The translations under genes and the position numbers were made by a program. The notes beneath the pieces are model-generated. The model was not told where the DNA came from. It was given only the letters and a program-made list of their open reading frames with translations, and searched no databases. From positions 1 through 19,523 of the forward strand of contig PWEB01000143.1 of the NCBI GenBank assembly GCA_003553305.1: DNA of 19,523 nt, in the 5' to 3' direction. Positions 1-6,423 of this stretch are shown one piece after another; positions within the stretch are counted from its first letter, which is position 1, and each line of letters begins with the position of its first letter. The stretch comes from Syntrophomonadaceae bacterium (GTDB lineage: Bacteria; Bacillota; Dethiobacteria; DTU022).

Positions 1-59
1 GGACGATGATTTTGTGATTTGCTAATCAATAAGACCAGGGAGAAGGAGGTTAAAATATA

Positions 60-1877
60 GTGTACGAAAAGCACATTATGATTTGTGGGGCGACAGGCTG
101 CCTTTCGTCTGGTTCAACCAAAGTCGCAGAGGCTTTGAATGAAGAACTTGAAAAACATGGGGTTAAAGATAAATATCGCCTGGTTATGGGCGGTTGTCCC
201 GGGTTTTGCGAGGTTGGGCCGATTATTGTTATTTACCCGGACGAGGTTTTTTACTGCCGCCTGAAGCCAAAAGATATGGCAGAGTTAGTTGAAAGTCACT
301 TAGTTGGTGGAGAAATTGTCGAACGTTTGCTTTACAAGGGTCCGGATGTAGACGCTCCGGCTCGTTTTTACGATACAATACCTTTTTATTCCAAACAGAA
401 GTTTAATGTTTTACGCAACAGCGGGATTGTTGATCCCGAAAGCATCGATGAGTATATTATGCGTGGCGGTTACCGGGCTTTAACCCGGGCTATGGAAATG
501 GAACCGCAGGCTATTTGTGATGAAGTCAAGGATGCCGGACTGCGCGGCCGCGGAGGTGCCGGTTTTCCGACCGGAGTGAAATGGGGTTTTACGAACAAAG
601 CACCCGGACCCAAAAAATACATCGTTTGTAATGCTGATGAAGGTGACCCCGGTGCATTTATGGACCGCAGTATCCTTGAAGGGGATCCTCACGCCTTGCT
701 GGAAGGGATGTTGATTGCCGGCCGGGCCTGCGGGGCTGATGAAGGATATATTTACTGCAGGGCCGAATATCCCCTTGCTATTGACAGGCTTAAAAAAGCA
801 ATCGAACAGGCCAAGGAATACGGTTTAATGGGAGAAAATATTCTTGGCTATGACTTTAATTTTAAAATAAATATTAAAGAGGGTGCCGGAGCTTTTGTCT
901 GTGGCGAGGAGACAGCTCTGTTAGCCTCTATTGAAGGCAAAAGGGGGATGCCCCGTCCAAGGCCGCCTTTCCCTGCCCAGGTGGGAGTTTTTGGTAAACC
1001 GACAACGATTAACAATGTTGAAACCCTGGCCAATATCCCCTTGATTGTAAAAGAAGGGGGCGCAGCTGCATTTGCCAAGGTCGGCACTGAAGGCAGCAAA
1101 GGAACCAAGGTCTTTGCCCTGGCCGGAAAGATTCGGAACACCGGCCTCTGTGAGGTGCCGATGGGGATCACCTTTGAGGAGGTTATTTACGACGTCGGCG
1201 GTGGAATAAAAGGTGGACGCGATTTCAAGGCTGTCCAGGCCGGTGGTCCATCGGGTGGTTGTATACCCAAAGAATTAATTGATCTGCCTATCGATTACGA
1301 TTCACTGACCAAGGCCGGTGCAATTATGGGGTCCGGTGGTCTGGTAGTCATGGATGACCGAACCTGTATGGTTGACCTGGCAAATTATTTCTTGAGTTTT
1401 ACCCAGAAAGAATCTTGTGGAAAGTGCACTCCCTGCCGGGAAGGGACCAAGCGGATGCTTGAAATCTTAGACCGCATTACTGAAGGAAATGGTATCCCTG
1501 AAGATTTGGAAACTCTCGACAGTCTGGCTCATAGTATCAAGGACAGCGCTCTTTGCGGGCTTGGTCAGACCTGCCCGAACCCGGTCTTAAGCACAATCCG
1601 CTACTTCCGAAATGAATATGAAGAGCATATCAATGAAAATTACTGCCAGTCGGGTATTTGTAAGCCCTTATTTAATTACAAAATTGATGCTGAAAACTGC
1701 ACTGGTTGCAGAGCTTGTGTCAGGGCTTGTGCGGTTGATGCAATCAAGGGCGAGAAAAAAGAACCTCATGAGATTGATCAGGATCTTTGTACCCGCTGTG
1801 GCAGTTGTATTGAAAAATGCCGCCAGGATTGCATCATGATTACACGTGTAGGGAGTGAAGCCGATGTCAGCAATTAA
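60..1877 (+). CDS. nuoF: NuoF/HydB-like NADH-binding flavin-iron-sulfur subunit
   Basis: Cytoplasmic NADH-oxidising (or NAD-reducing) subunit of a complex I-related hydrogenase or formate dehydrogenase; 605 aa. Domains in order: an N-terminal thioredoxin-like [2Fe-2S] module with C9, C14, C46 and C50; the FMN/NADH-binding core with the glycine-rich stretch GLRGRGGAGFPTG at about 161-172; the SLBB region; the [4Fe-4S] site C453-x2-C456-x2-C459 with C499; and a C-terminal ferredoxin domain with two CxxCxxCxxxC motifs (C547-C557 and C577-C587). This architecture matches the NuoF-like subunits of NAD-dependent and electron-bifurcating hydrogenases and FDHs, not plain complex I NuoF, which lacks both extensions. 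The GTG start is chosen because AGAAGGAGGT lies at 41-50. The end overlaps the next gene by 14 bp, so the two are probably translationally coupled. A NuoE-like partner is expected upstream, outside the window. Bifurcation itself is inferred, not visible. Confidence 0.95.
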   Translation: MYEKHIMICGATGCLSSGSTKVAEALNEELEKHGVKDKYRLVMGGCPGFCEVGPIIVIYPDEVFYCRLKPKDMAELVESHLVGGEIVERLLYKGPDVDAPARFYDTIPFYSKQKFNVLRNSGIVDPESIDEYIMRGGYRALTRAMEMEPQAICDEVKDAGLRGRGGAGFPTGVKWGFTNKAPGPKKYIVCNADEGDPGAFMDRSILEGDPHALLEGMLIAGRACGADEGYIYCRAEYPLAIDRLKKAIEQAKEYGLMGENILGYDFNFKINIKEGAGAFVCGEETALLASIEGKRGMPRPRPPFPAQVGVFGKPTTINNVETLANIPLIVKEGGAAAFAKVGTEGSKGTKVFALAGKIRNTGLCEVPMGITFEEVIYDVGGGIKGGRDFKAVQAGGPSGGCIPKELIDLPIDYDSLTKAGAIMGSGGLVVMDDRTCMVDLANYFLSFTQKESCGKCTPCREGTKRMLEILDRITEGNGIPEDLETLDSLAHSIKDSALCGLGQTCPNPVLSTIRYFRNEYEEHINENYCQSGICKPLFNYKIDAENCTGCRACVRACAVDAIKGEKKEPHEIDQDLCTRCGSCIEKCRQDCIMITRVGSEADVSN

Positions 1878-4305
1878 ACTAACCATTGATGGACAAGAAG
1901 TTGAAGTGGCGCCGGGAACAACGATTCTTGAAGCTGCCCGGCAGCTGGATATTGACATTCCGACTTTTTGCCACGATCCGGAACTGCCTCCCAACGGAGC
2001 TTGTCGTATTTGCGTGGTTGAAGTGGAAAAAGCGCGGGCCCTGGTTGCATCCTGTGTTGCCCCGGCCGGCCCGGACATGGTAGTTCATACAGAATCTGAA
2101 AGAGTGGTTAAAGCCCGTAAATCTGTGCTCAGCTTGATGCTGGCTAACCACCCTCTGGATTGTATTACCTGCGAAAAAACCGGAGAATGCAAACTGCAGG
2201 ACTACTGCTATCAGTATGGGGTAGCATCCAGTGAATATGTGGGAGCAGTCAAAGACCTCCCCTTTGATGACACCAATGCTTTCTTTGTCAGGGATATGAA
2301 CAAATGTATTCTCTGCGGCATTTGTGTCGGCAAATGCCAGGAAGTAGTCGGAGCCGGTGCAATCGCTTTTACCAAGCGCGGCTTTGTGACTAACGTCGGT
2401 CCCGGATTTGAGGATTCGATTGAAGAATCTTCCTGCGTTTTCTGTGGAATGTGTATCGATAATTGCCCGGTGGGTGCCCTGATCCCGAAATATGTAACCG
2501 GAAAGGGCCGTCCCTGGCAGAGTGAAAGTGTCCCTGCCGTATGCCCTTACTGCAGCTTAGGTTGTAATATAAATCTGCATGTCAAGGCTAACGAAGTTAT
2601 TGGGGTCAGTCCTGATGAAGAAAGCCCGGTTAACCGGGGGCACCTTTGTGTCCAGGGTAAATTCGGCTGGGATTTTGTGCACAGCGGTGATCGGGTTACT
2701 GCGCCCATGGTAAAATCAGATGGTGTTTTTGTTGAAGTTAGCTGGGAAGAAGCGCTTGACTATATTGTCGACAATATTAAAGATGTTCAGTCGCGCTGCG
2801 GGTCAGATGCCCTGATGGGCCTGAGTTCACCAAAGGCGAGCAACGAAGACAACTATCTTTTCCAGAAGTTGATCCGTTCCCTGGGCACGAATAATGTTGA
2901 CAGCTACACCAGGCACTGCCACGCTGCTTCTGTGGACGGCATGATGGAAGCATTTGGGAATGCGGCGACCACGAACAGCATTGATGAATTAGCTAAAACT
3001 GACGCAGTGTTGGTTATTGGAGCTAGTCCGGAAGAAACCCATCCGATTATTGATTACCGGGTGCGTGAAGCTGCTCAAAACGGAGCGCAGTTGATCGTGG
3101 CAACCCCTGAGATGGTCAACCTGGTCGATGTTGCTAATCTCGACCTTCCTTTACAGCAGGGCACTGAACTGGCCCTGGTGAATGGCCTGGCTAATGTGAT
3201 TATTGCGGAAAACCTTTTTGACAAAGCTTTTATCGAAAAGCGCACGGAAGGTTTTGACGAGCTGAAAAAAGCAGTGGATAAGTACACCCCTGAATATGTC
3301 GCTGGCATAACCGGTCTCAATGCAGAAGATATTCGTTCAGCAGCCCGTGCTTATGCTTCAGCTGAAAAGGCGGCCATAGTATCTGATGCCGGTGTTGATC
3401 GAAAAACTGGCGGGGTTGAATTTGTCAAAGGATTGACTAACCTGGCCCTGTTGACCGGTAATGTCGGCAAAGAATCTGCGGGGGTTTATCTGCCCTACGG
3501 AGAAAATAATTTGCAGGGTTCATCCGATATGGGTGCATTGCCCAATGTTTTAACCGGTTATCAGCATTTTAAGAACAAAGAAGTTCATGAAAAGTTTGCC
3601 AAATCCTGGGGTGTTAAACTAAGTGAAAACCCCGGACAGAGTGCTGCTGAAGCATTCGAAGCAGGCAAAAAGAGCAGCATAAAAGCGATGTATATCATGG
3701 GTGAGAATCCAGCTTCCTGTGGTGGAGATAAAGATCAAAAAGCAGACTACCTGAACAATCTTGATTTTCTAGTCGTTCAGGATATCTTTATGACTGAAAC
3801 TGCTTCACTCGCTGATGTTGTCCTGCCTGCTGCTTCTTTTGCTGAAAAACTGGGGACCTATACCAACACCGAGCGGAGGGTTCAGCTTAGCCAGCCGGCT
3901 TTAGAGCCTCCGCATGAGGTTTTCCCCGATTGGGCGATCCTTGTCGAACTGGCTGAATGGTTTGGTTTGGAATGGGATTATGCCGGGCCGGAGGATGTCT
4001 TTGATGAGATAACTGCTCTGACCCCTGATTATAGTGGCTTGGACTATCAGCGGTTAGTTGAACAAGGACTGCAGTGGCCCTGTCCTGCGGCGGATCATCC
4101 GGGAACCAAATTTCTCCACGAAGAGAGCTTTAGCCACGGTTTAGGCAAGTTTTCAGCAGTGGAATATAAGCCTGCAGAGGTTTCTGAAAAGGATGATCAT
4201 GCAGAGGTTTGCTGCAGCAATCATCATCACGGCTGCACATGTTTAAGCGAATCAATGAGCAAGCGTTCAGTAGTCAGTGCTTTCAAGAAAAGCTGCTGCT
4301 TATAA
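1864..4305 (+). CDS. NuoG-like / formate dehydrogenase alpha-like molybdopterin oxidoreductase, lacking the C-terminal domain
   Basis: Catalytic-type partner of the NuoF-like subunit; 813 aa from ATG 1864. That start has GGGAG 9 bases upstream; a GTG at 1855 is the in-frame alternative. Domains: [2Fe-2S] ferredoxin (C36, C47, C50, C64); His-Cys [4Fe-4S] (H96, C100, C103, C109); two CxxCxxCxxxC clusters (CILCGICVGKC and CVFCGMCIDNC); molybdopterin-type [4Fe-4S] (CPYCSLGC from C227); then the molybdopterin oxidoreductase fold up to about residue 770. The catalytic position is Cys352 followed by His, the cysteine form of the Sec-His pair of formate dehydrogenases. Compared with E. coli FdhF recalled from memory, the Lys44 equivalent is Gln264 and the Arg333 equivalent is Tyr545. 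The protein ends where the C-terminal molybdopterin-dinucleotide domain should begin and finishes in a Cys/His-rich tail (about 779-813). It would commonly be annotated formate dehydrogenase alpha subunit; formate activity is doubtful. Confidence 0.88.
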   Translation: MSAIKLTIDGQEVEVAPGTTILEAARQLDIDIPTFCHDPELPPNGACRICVVEVEKARALVASCVAPAGPDMVVHTESERVVKARKSVLSLMLANHPLDCITCEKTGECKLQDYCYQYGVASSEYVGAVKDLPFDDTNAFFVRDMNKCILCGICVGKCQEVVGAGAIAFTKRGFVTNVGPGFEDSIEESSCVFCGMCIDNCPVGALIPKYVTGKGRPWQSESVPAVCPYCSLGCNINLHVKANEVIGVSPDEESPVNRGHLCVQGKFGWDFVHSGDRVTAPMVKSDGVFVEVSWEEALDYIVDNIKDVQSRCGSDALMGLSSPKASNEDNYLFQKLIRSLGTNNVDSYTRHCHAASVDGMMEAFGNAATTNSIDELAKTDAVLVIGASPEETHPIIDYRVREAAQNGAQLIVATPEMVNLVDVANLDLPLQQGTELALVNGLANVIIAENLFDKAFIEKRTEGFDELKKAVDKYTPEYVAGITGLNAEDIRSAARAYASAEKAAIVSDAGVDRKTGGVEFVKGLTNLALLTGNVGKESAGVYLPYGENNLQGSSDMGALPNVLTGYQHFKNKEVHEKFAKSWGVKLSENPGQSAAEAFEAGKKSSIKAMYIMGENPASCGGDKDQKADYLNNLDFLVVQDIFMTETASLADVVLPAASFAEKLGTYTNTERRVQLSQPALEPPHEVFPDWAILVELAEWFGLEWDYAGPEDVFDEITALTPDYSGLDYQRLVEQGLQWPCPAADHPGTKFLHEESFSHGLGKFSAVEYKPAEVSEKDDHAEVCCSNHHHGCTCLSESMSKRSVVSAFKKSCCL

Positions 4306-4350
4306 GCGGCCAGCGCTAAACTGATTTCAAATTGCATGAAAGAAACCTTT

Positions 4351-4386
4351 AAGTGTCCCCGGGTAAACCACCGGGGGCACTTTTTT
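4351..4386 (+). terminator. Intrinsic terminator after the NuoF-like/FDH-like pair
   Basis: Twelve-base-pair stem with left arm AAGTGTCCCCGG (4351-4362) and right arm CCGGGGGCACTT (4371-4382), one G-U wobble, an 8-base loop, and a T run that completes at 4386. It lies 45 bases after the stop codon of the FDH-like gene. It marks the end of that operon and supports the view that the C-terminal domain is absent and not encoded further along the same transcript. Confidence 0.9.
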
Positions 4387-4389
4387 AAA

Positions 4390-4409
4390 CCGGCCTGTAC
4401 TGTGGCCGG
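4390..4409 (+). repeat. GC-rich inverted repeat in the intergenic region
   Basis: Perfect 6-bp arms CCGGCC and GGCCGG around an 8-base loop, lying 3 bases after the terminator T run. No T run follows, so it is not a second terminator. It could be an RNA structure or an operator upstream of the small ORF and fdhD. The rest of the 4306-4625 gap holds the terminator, the small ORF at 4498-4590 and a TATAAT at 4591. Nothing recognisable is seen between 4411 and 4480. Confidence 0.45.
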
Positions 4410-4497
4410 CCGGCTTAATTCCCGTGACGCGCTATGCAGGATATTGGCTTGTCTGAGCAGAAGTTACATCATCATAAATATAAAGGAGGTTCCAAAG

Positions 4498-4590
4498 ATG
4501 TCAAAACACCTTTTCCCTGAAGATTTCCTGGGTATCAACAATTACACGCGTTACCTGGTTCAGGCCGGCCCGGTAAAATGCTCCAGGTAG
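4498..4590 (+). CDS. Possible 30-aa small protein of unknown function
   Basis: ATG at 4498 is preceded by AAAGGAGGT at 4482-4490 with 7-base spacing, one of the best ribosome binding sites in the window. The ORF has 30 sense codons and ends in TAG. The product begins MSKHLFPEDF and ends VKCSR. It is hydrophilic with one Cys and shows no signal peptide or membrane segment. It lies between the terminator of the redox operon and fdhD, 35 bases before the TTG start of fdhD. It could be a leader peptide, a small accessory protein of the redox locus, or the decayed start of a longer gene. I do not recognise a family. The frame is open upstream to 4336, but that part runs through the terminator and is unlikely to be translated. 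Confidence 0.45.
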   Translation: MSKHLFPEDFLGINNYTRYLVQAGPVKCSR

Positions 4591-4596
4591 TATAAT
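4591..4596 (+). promoter_or_regulatory. Candidate -10 element before fdhD
   Basis: A perfect TATAAT sits 30 bases before the TTG start of fdhD, but no acceptable -35 hexamer is seen 16-18 bases upstream and the TGn extension is imperfect. fdhD lies behind a strong terminator, so it needs a promoter somewhere in 4387-4625. This is the best single hexamer seen. Confidence 0.3.
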
Positions 4597-4625
4597 AAAG
4601 CATTAATAAATGGGAGAACAATAAA

Positions 4626-5417
4626 TTGGAAGAAATAAGAGCAGTACAAAAAAATATAACCAAAATTCGAGATGGAGAGCACGAAGAACTATATGATCTG
4701 GTTACAGTTGAAGCTCCTGTAACGATCTATCTTAATGGTAATGAACTGGTTACACTGCTTTGCACCCCGGAAAAACTTGATCAACTGGCTTTGGGCTTTT
4801 TGCGCTCTGAAGGAATGCTCTCTAAAATTGATGATGTGGAATCAATTCGAGTCCGGGAAAAGGAAGGCCTGGTCGAGGTTGACCTCAAAAAAGAGACCGG
4901 CCTTGCTGAAAAGCTCTACGGTAAAAGAACTTTGACCTCAGGATGCGGAAAAGGAACCGTTTTTTTTAACGCCCTTGATTCCTTGCGCAGCAGTCCTTTA
5001 ACAGGAGAATTGAAAATCGGGGCAGCTAAAGTAGGAGAGTTAATGGATGCTCTGCAGCAAAGGGCAGAACTATTTAAAACTACCGGTGGTGTGCACAGCG
5101 CAGCCCTGGCTGATCAGGACAAAATCCTCTTTTTTTGTGAAGATATTGGCCGGCATAATGCTATTGATAAAATCATTGGCCAATGCCTGCAGGCCGGGAT
5201 ACCGACGAATGATAAAATTGTGATTTCCAGCGGCCGTTTAAGTTCGGAGATCCTTTTAAAAGCGGCCAAACTTAAGATACAGCTGCTTATTTCCCGGGCA
5301 GCGCCAACTTCTTTGAGTATTGAATTAGCTGAAAGCCTAAATATCACTCTGGCCGGTTTTGTTAGGGGTAAAAGGATTAATCTTTATACCCATCAATGGA
5401 GAATTGTTAATAACTGA
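4626..5417 (+). CDS. fdhD: FdhD, formate dehydrogenase accessory sulfurtransferase
   Basis: FdhD passes sulfur from a cysteine desulfurase to the molybdenum or tungsten bis-MGD cofactor, a step needed for active formate dehydrogenase; it is a cytoplasmic protein. The product is 263 aa, normal for the family. Family signatures are TSGCGKGT around Cys107, GVHSAAL, the EDIGRHNAIDK block, SGRLSSEI, and a C-terminal GFVRGKRINLYTH. The reactive loop has one cysteine, C-G-K-G, where E. coli has CxxC. The start is TTG 4626, with GGGAGAA at 4612-4618 as the ribosome binding site. It lies 320 bases after the FDH-like gene, across a terminator, and is convergent with the next gene, with 20 bases between the stop codons. 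Its presence suggests that a sulfurated bis-MGD enzyme exists somewhere in this genome. Confidence 0.96.
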   Translation: MEEIRAVQKNITKIRDGEHEELYDLVTVEAPVTIYLNGNELVTLLCTPEKLDQLALGFLRSEGMLSKIDDVESIRVREKEGLVEVDLKKETGLAEKLYGKRTLTSGCGKGTVFFNALDSLRSSPLTGELKIGAAKVGELMDALQQRAELFKTTGGVHSAALADQDKILFFCEDIGRHNAIDKIIGQCLQAGIPTNDKIVISSGRLSSEILLKAAKLKIQLLISRAAPTSLSIELAESLNITLAGFVRGKRINLYTHQWRIVNN

Positions 5418-5437
5418 GCTCAGATTGAGGAAACAAA

Positions 5438-6316
5438 TCATGAAGTGATTAGTTTGTGAAGGGTCTTCCGGTCTTTAATCAGCTCTTCGTTAAGATGTAT
5501 ATTTTTAGCATAAACTCTAACCTGGTCCAGGTAAAACCCTGTTTGATATTCAATTTCTTCTTTAACGGTTTGTTGAACTTCCTGCAACATGTCTCCAATT
5601 TTCATGTTCGGCAGAGTTACCGGGTCGACACTCAATTTTATTTTTAAAATCACGTTGCTTTTGCCGTTTTGCAGTTCCACTTCCAGGATCTTATAAACCC
5701 CGGGAATGGATGAGGACAAATGTTTTGCCAGGTCGGTGATCACGTGCTCGGCAATATAAAAACTGCCCAAATTGCTGAAAATGGGGCGGACCACGGAGCG
5801 TTCTACAGGAACATCCGCAGGTTTAGATGCAGGAAGACTGAAAAATGAACGCAGTGGGTCGACAATATAGCCGGGAAAATCTTTTTTAATTTCAAATGTG
5901 GGCAGGGGAATAACGTGGCGGTTATCTTTAGCTCTAACTGCCAGAGCCTTTCTAATGGATTCGGGATCAGAAACTTCTTCGATTGTAAAATAATGAATCG
6001 GTTTTGGTATTTCGAGGTTTTCGGCAATTAAATCGGTCATTCTTCTTGATGTGCCAAGGATTAACACCCGACCCGGGTTGATTTCAGCCAGTTTACTTCT
6101 AACCTGTCCGGCCTGCTCGGGGTCTTTAAAGAGGGCCCTTTTGATAGCGCCATAGCGGGTAGTTTCCCGCTTAGCCGAACGACCGGCCAGGTTCGTGTTG
6201 CCTTTAATCAGTAACCCGTCATCAATAATATATTCTACACTAAATCTGGTGGTCAGGATCGGAGCGTGATGACTTTTTCCTGTACCACTGTGACCCACTA
6301 AAGCTAATACTTCCAT
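5438..6316 (-). CDS. P-loop NTPase with Asp23-like C-terminal domain
   Basis: Uncharacterised 292-aa protein. Residues 8-15 are a Walker A motif, GHSGTGKS, at the extreme N-terminus. The next ~150 residues look like a nucleotide-binding domain without an obvious textbook Walker B. From about residue 183 (LGSFYIAEHVI) to 275 the pattern of an N-terminal helix, IPGVYKILEVEL, an alternating hydrophobic strand and a long helix resembles the Asp23/Gls24 alkaline-shock family. That assignment is by eye and only moderately sure. No signal peptide or membrane segment is seen. The ATG has AAGGTGAG upstream on the minus strand. It is transcribed away from aroA and towards fdhD. A role in envelope stress or regulatory ATP binding is conceivable but nothing in the sequence proves it. 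Confidence 0.85.
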   Translation of the reverse strand: MEVLALVGHSGTGKSHHAPILTTRFSVEYIIDDGLLIKGNTNLAGRSAKRETTRYGAIKRALFKDPEQAGQVRSKLAEINPGRVLILGTSRRMTDLIAENLEIPKPIHYFTIEEVSDPESIRKALAVRAKDNRHVIPLPTFEIKKDFPGYIVDPLRSFFSLPASKPADVPVERSVVRPIFSNLGSFYIAEHVITDLAKHLSSSIPGVYKILEVELQNGKSNVILKIKLSVDPVTLPNMKIGDMLQEVQQTVKEEIEYQTGFYLDQVRVYAKNIHLNEELIKDRKTLHKLITS

Positions 6317-6350
6317 ATACTCACCTTTATGATAAATTATTTGCAGGCTC

Positions 6351-6379
6351 TTGCACCGTTTGATAAAACTGTATATTAT
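6351..6379 (+). promoter_or_regulatory. Sigma-A-type promoter of aroA
   Basis: -35 TTGCAC (6351-6356) and -10 TATTAT (6374-6379) are separated by exactly 17 bases, with a start expected near 6386 and a leader of about 38 bases before aroA. Its -10 overlaps the -10 of the oppositely directed promoter. Confidence 0.65.
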
Positions 6380-6407
6380 TATAACATATAAAAAGCAGCT
6401 AAGTTAA
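6378..6407 (-). promoter_or_regulatory. Candidate sigma-A-type promoter of the P-loop/Asp23-like gene
   Basis: On the minus strand a consensus TATAAT (plus-strand 6378-6383) lies 18 bases from TTAACT (plus-strand 6402-6407), a 4/6 match to the -35 consensus. The ATG of the minus-strand gene is about 60 bases downstream. Confidence 0.5.
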
Positions 6408-6423
6408 ACGAAGGAGCAATTAA

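Noticed and set aside
2..25. Possible 3' end of an upstream gene, reading DDDFVIC then TAA.
   Set aside because: Only seven codons are visible in the one open frame, too few to identify a gene or even a real reading frame.
2880..2940. In-frame TGA for selenocysteine at the FDH-like active site.
   Set aside because: The codon at the catalytic position (2917-2919) is TGC, cysteine; no in-frame TGA lies within the gene.
4336..4497. Upstream in-frame extension of the 30-codon small ORF.
   Set aside because: It would run through the terminator hairpin, has no ribosome binding site, and the strong site lies directly before ATG 4498.
5414..5460. Palindrome CTGAGCTCAG and imperfect arms ACAAATCA / TGATTAGTTTGT between the convergent fdhD and P-loop genes, considered as a terminator.
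   Set aside because: The palindrome has no loop, the second pairing needs a 4-base bulge, and no T run follows on either strand.
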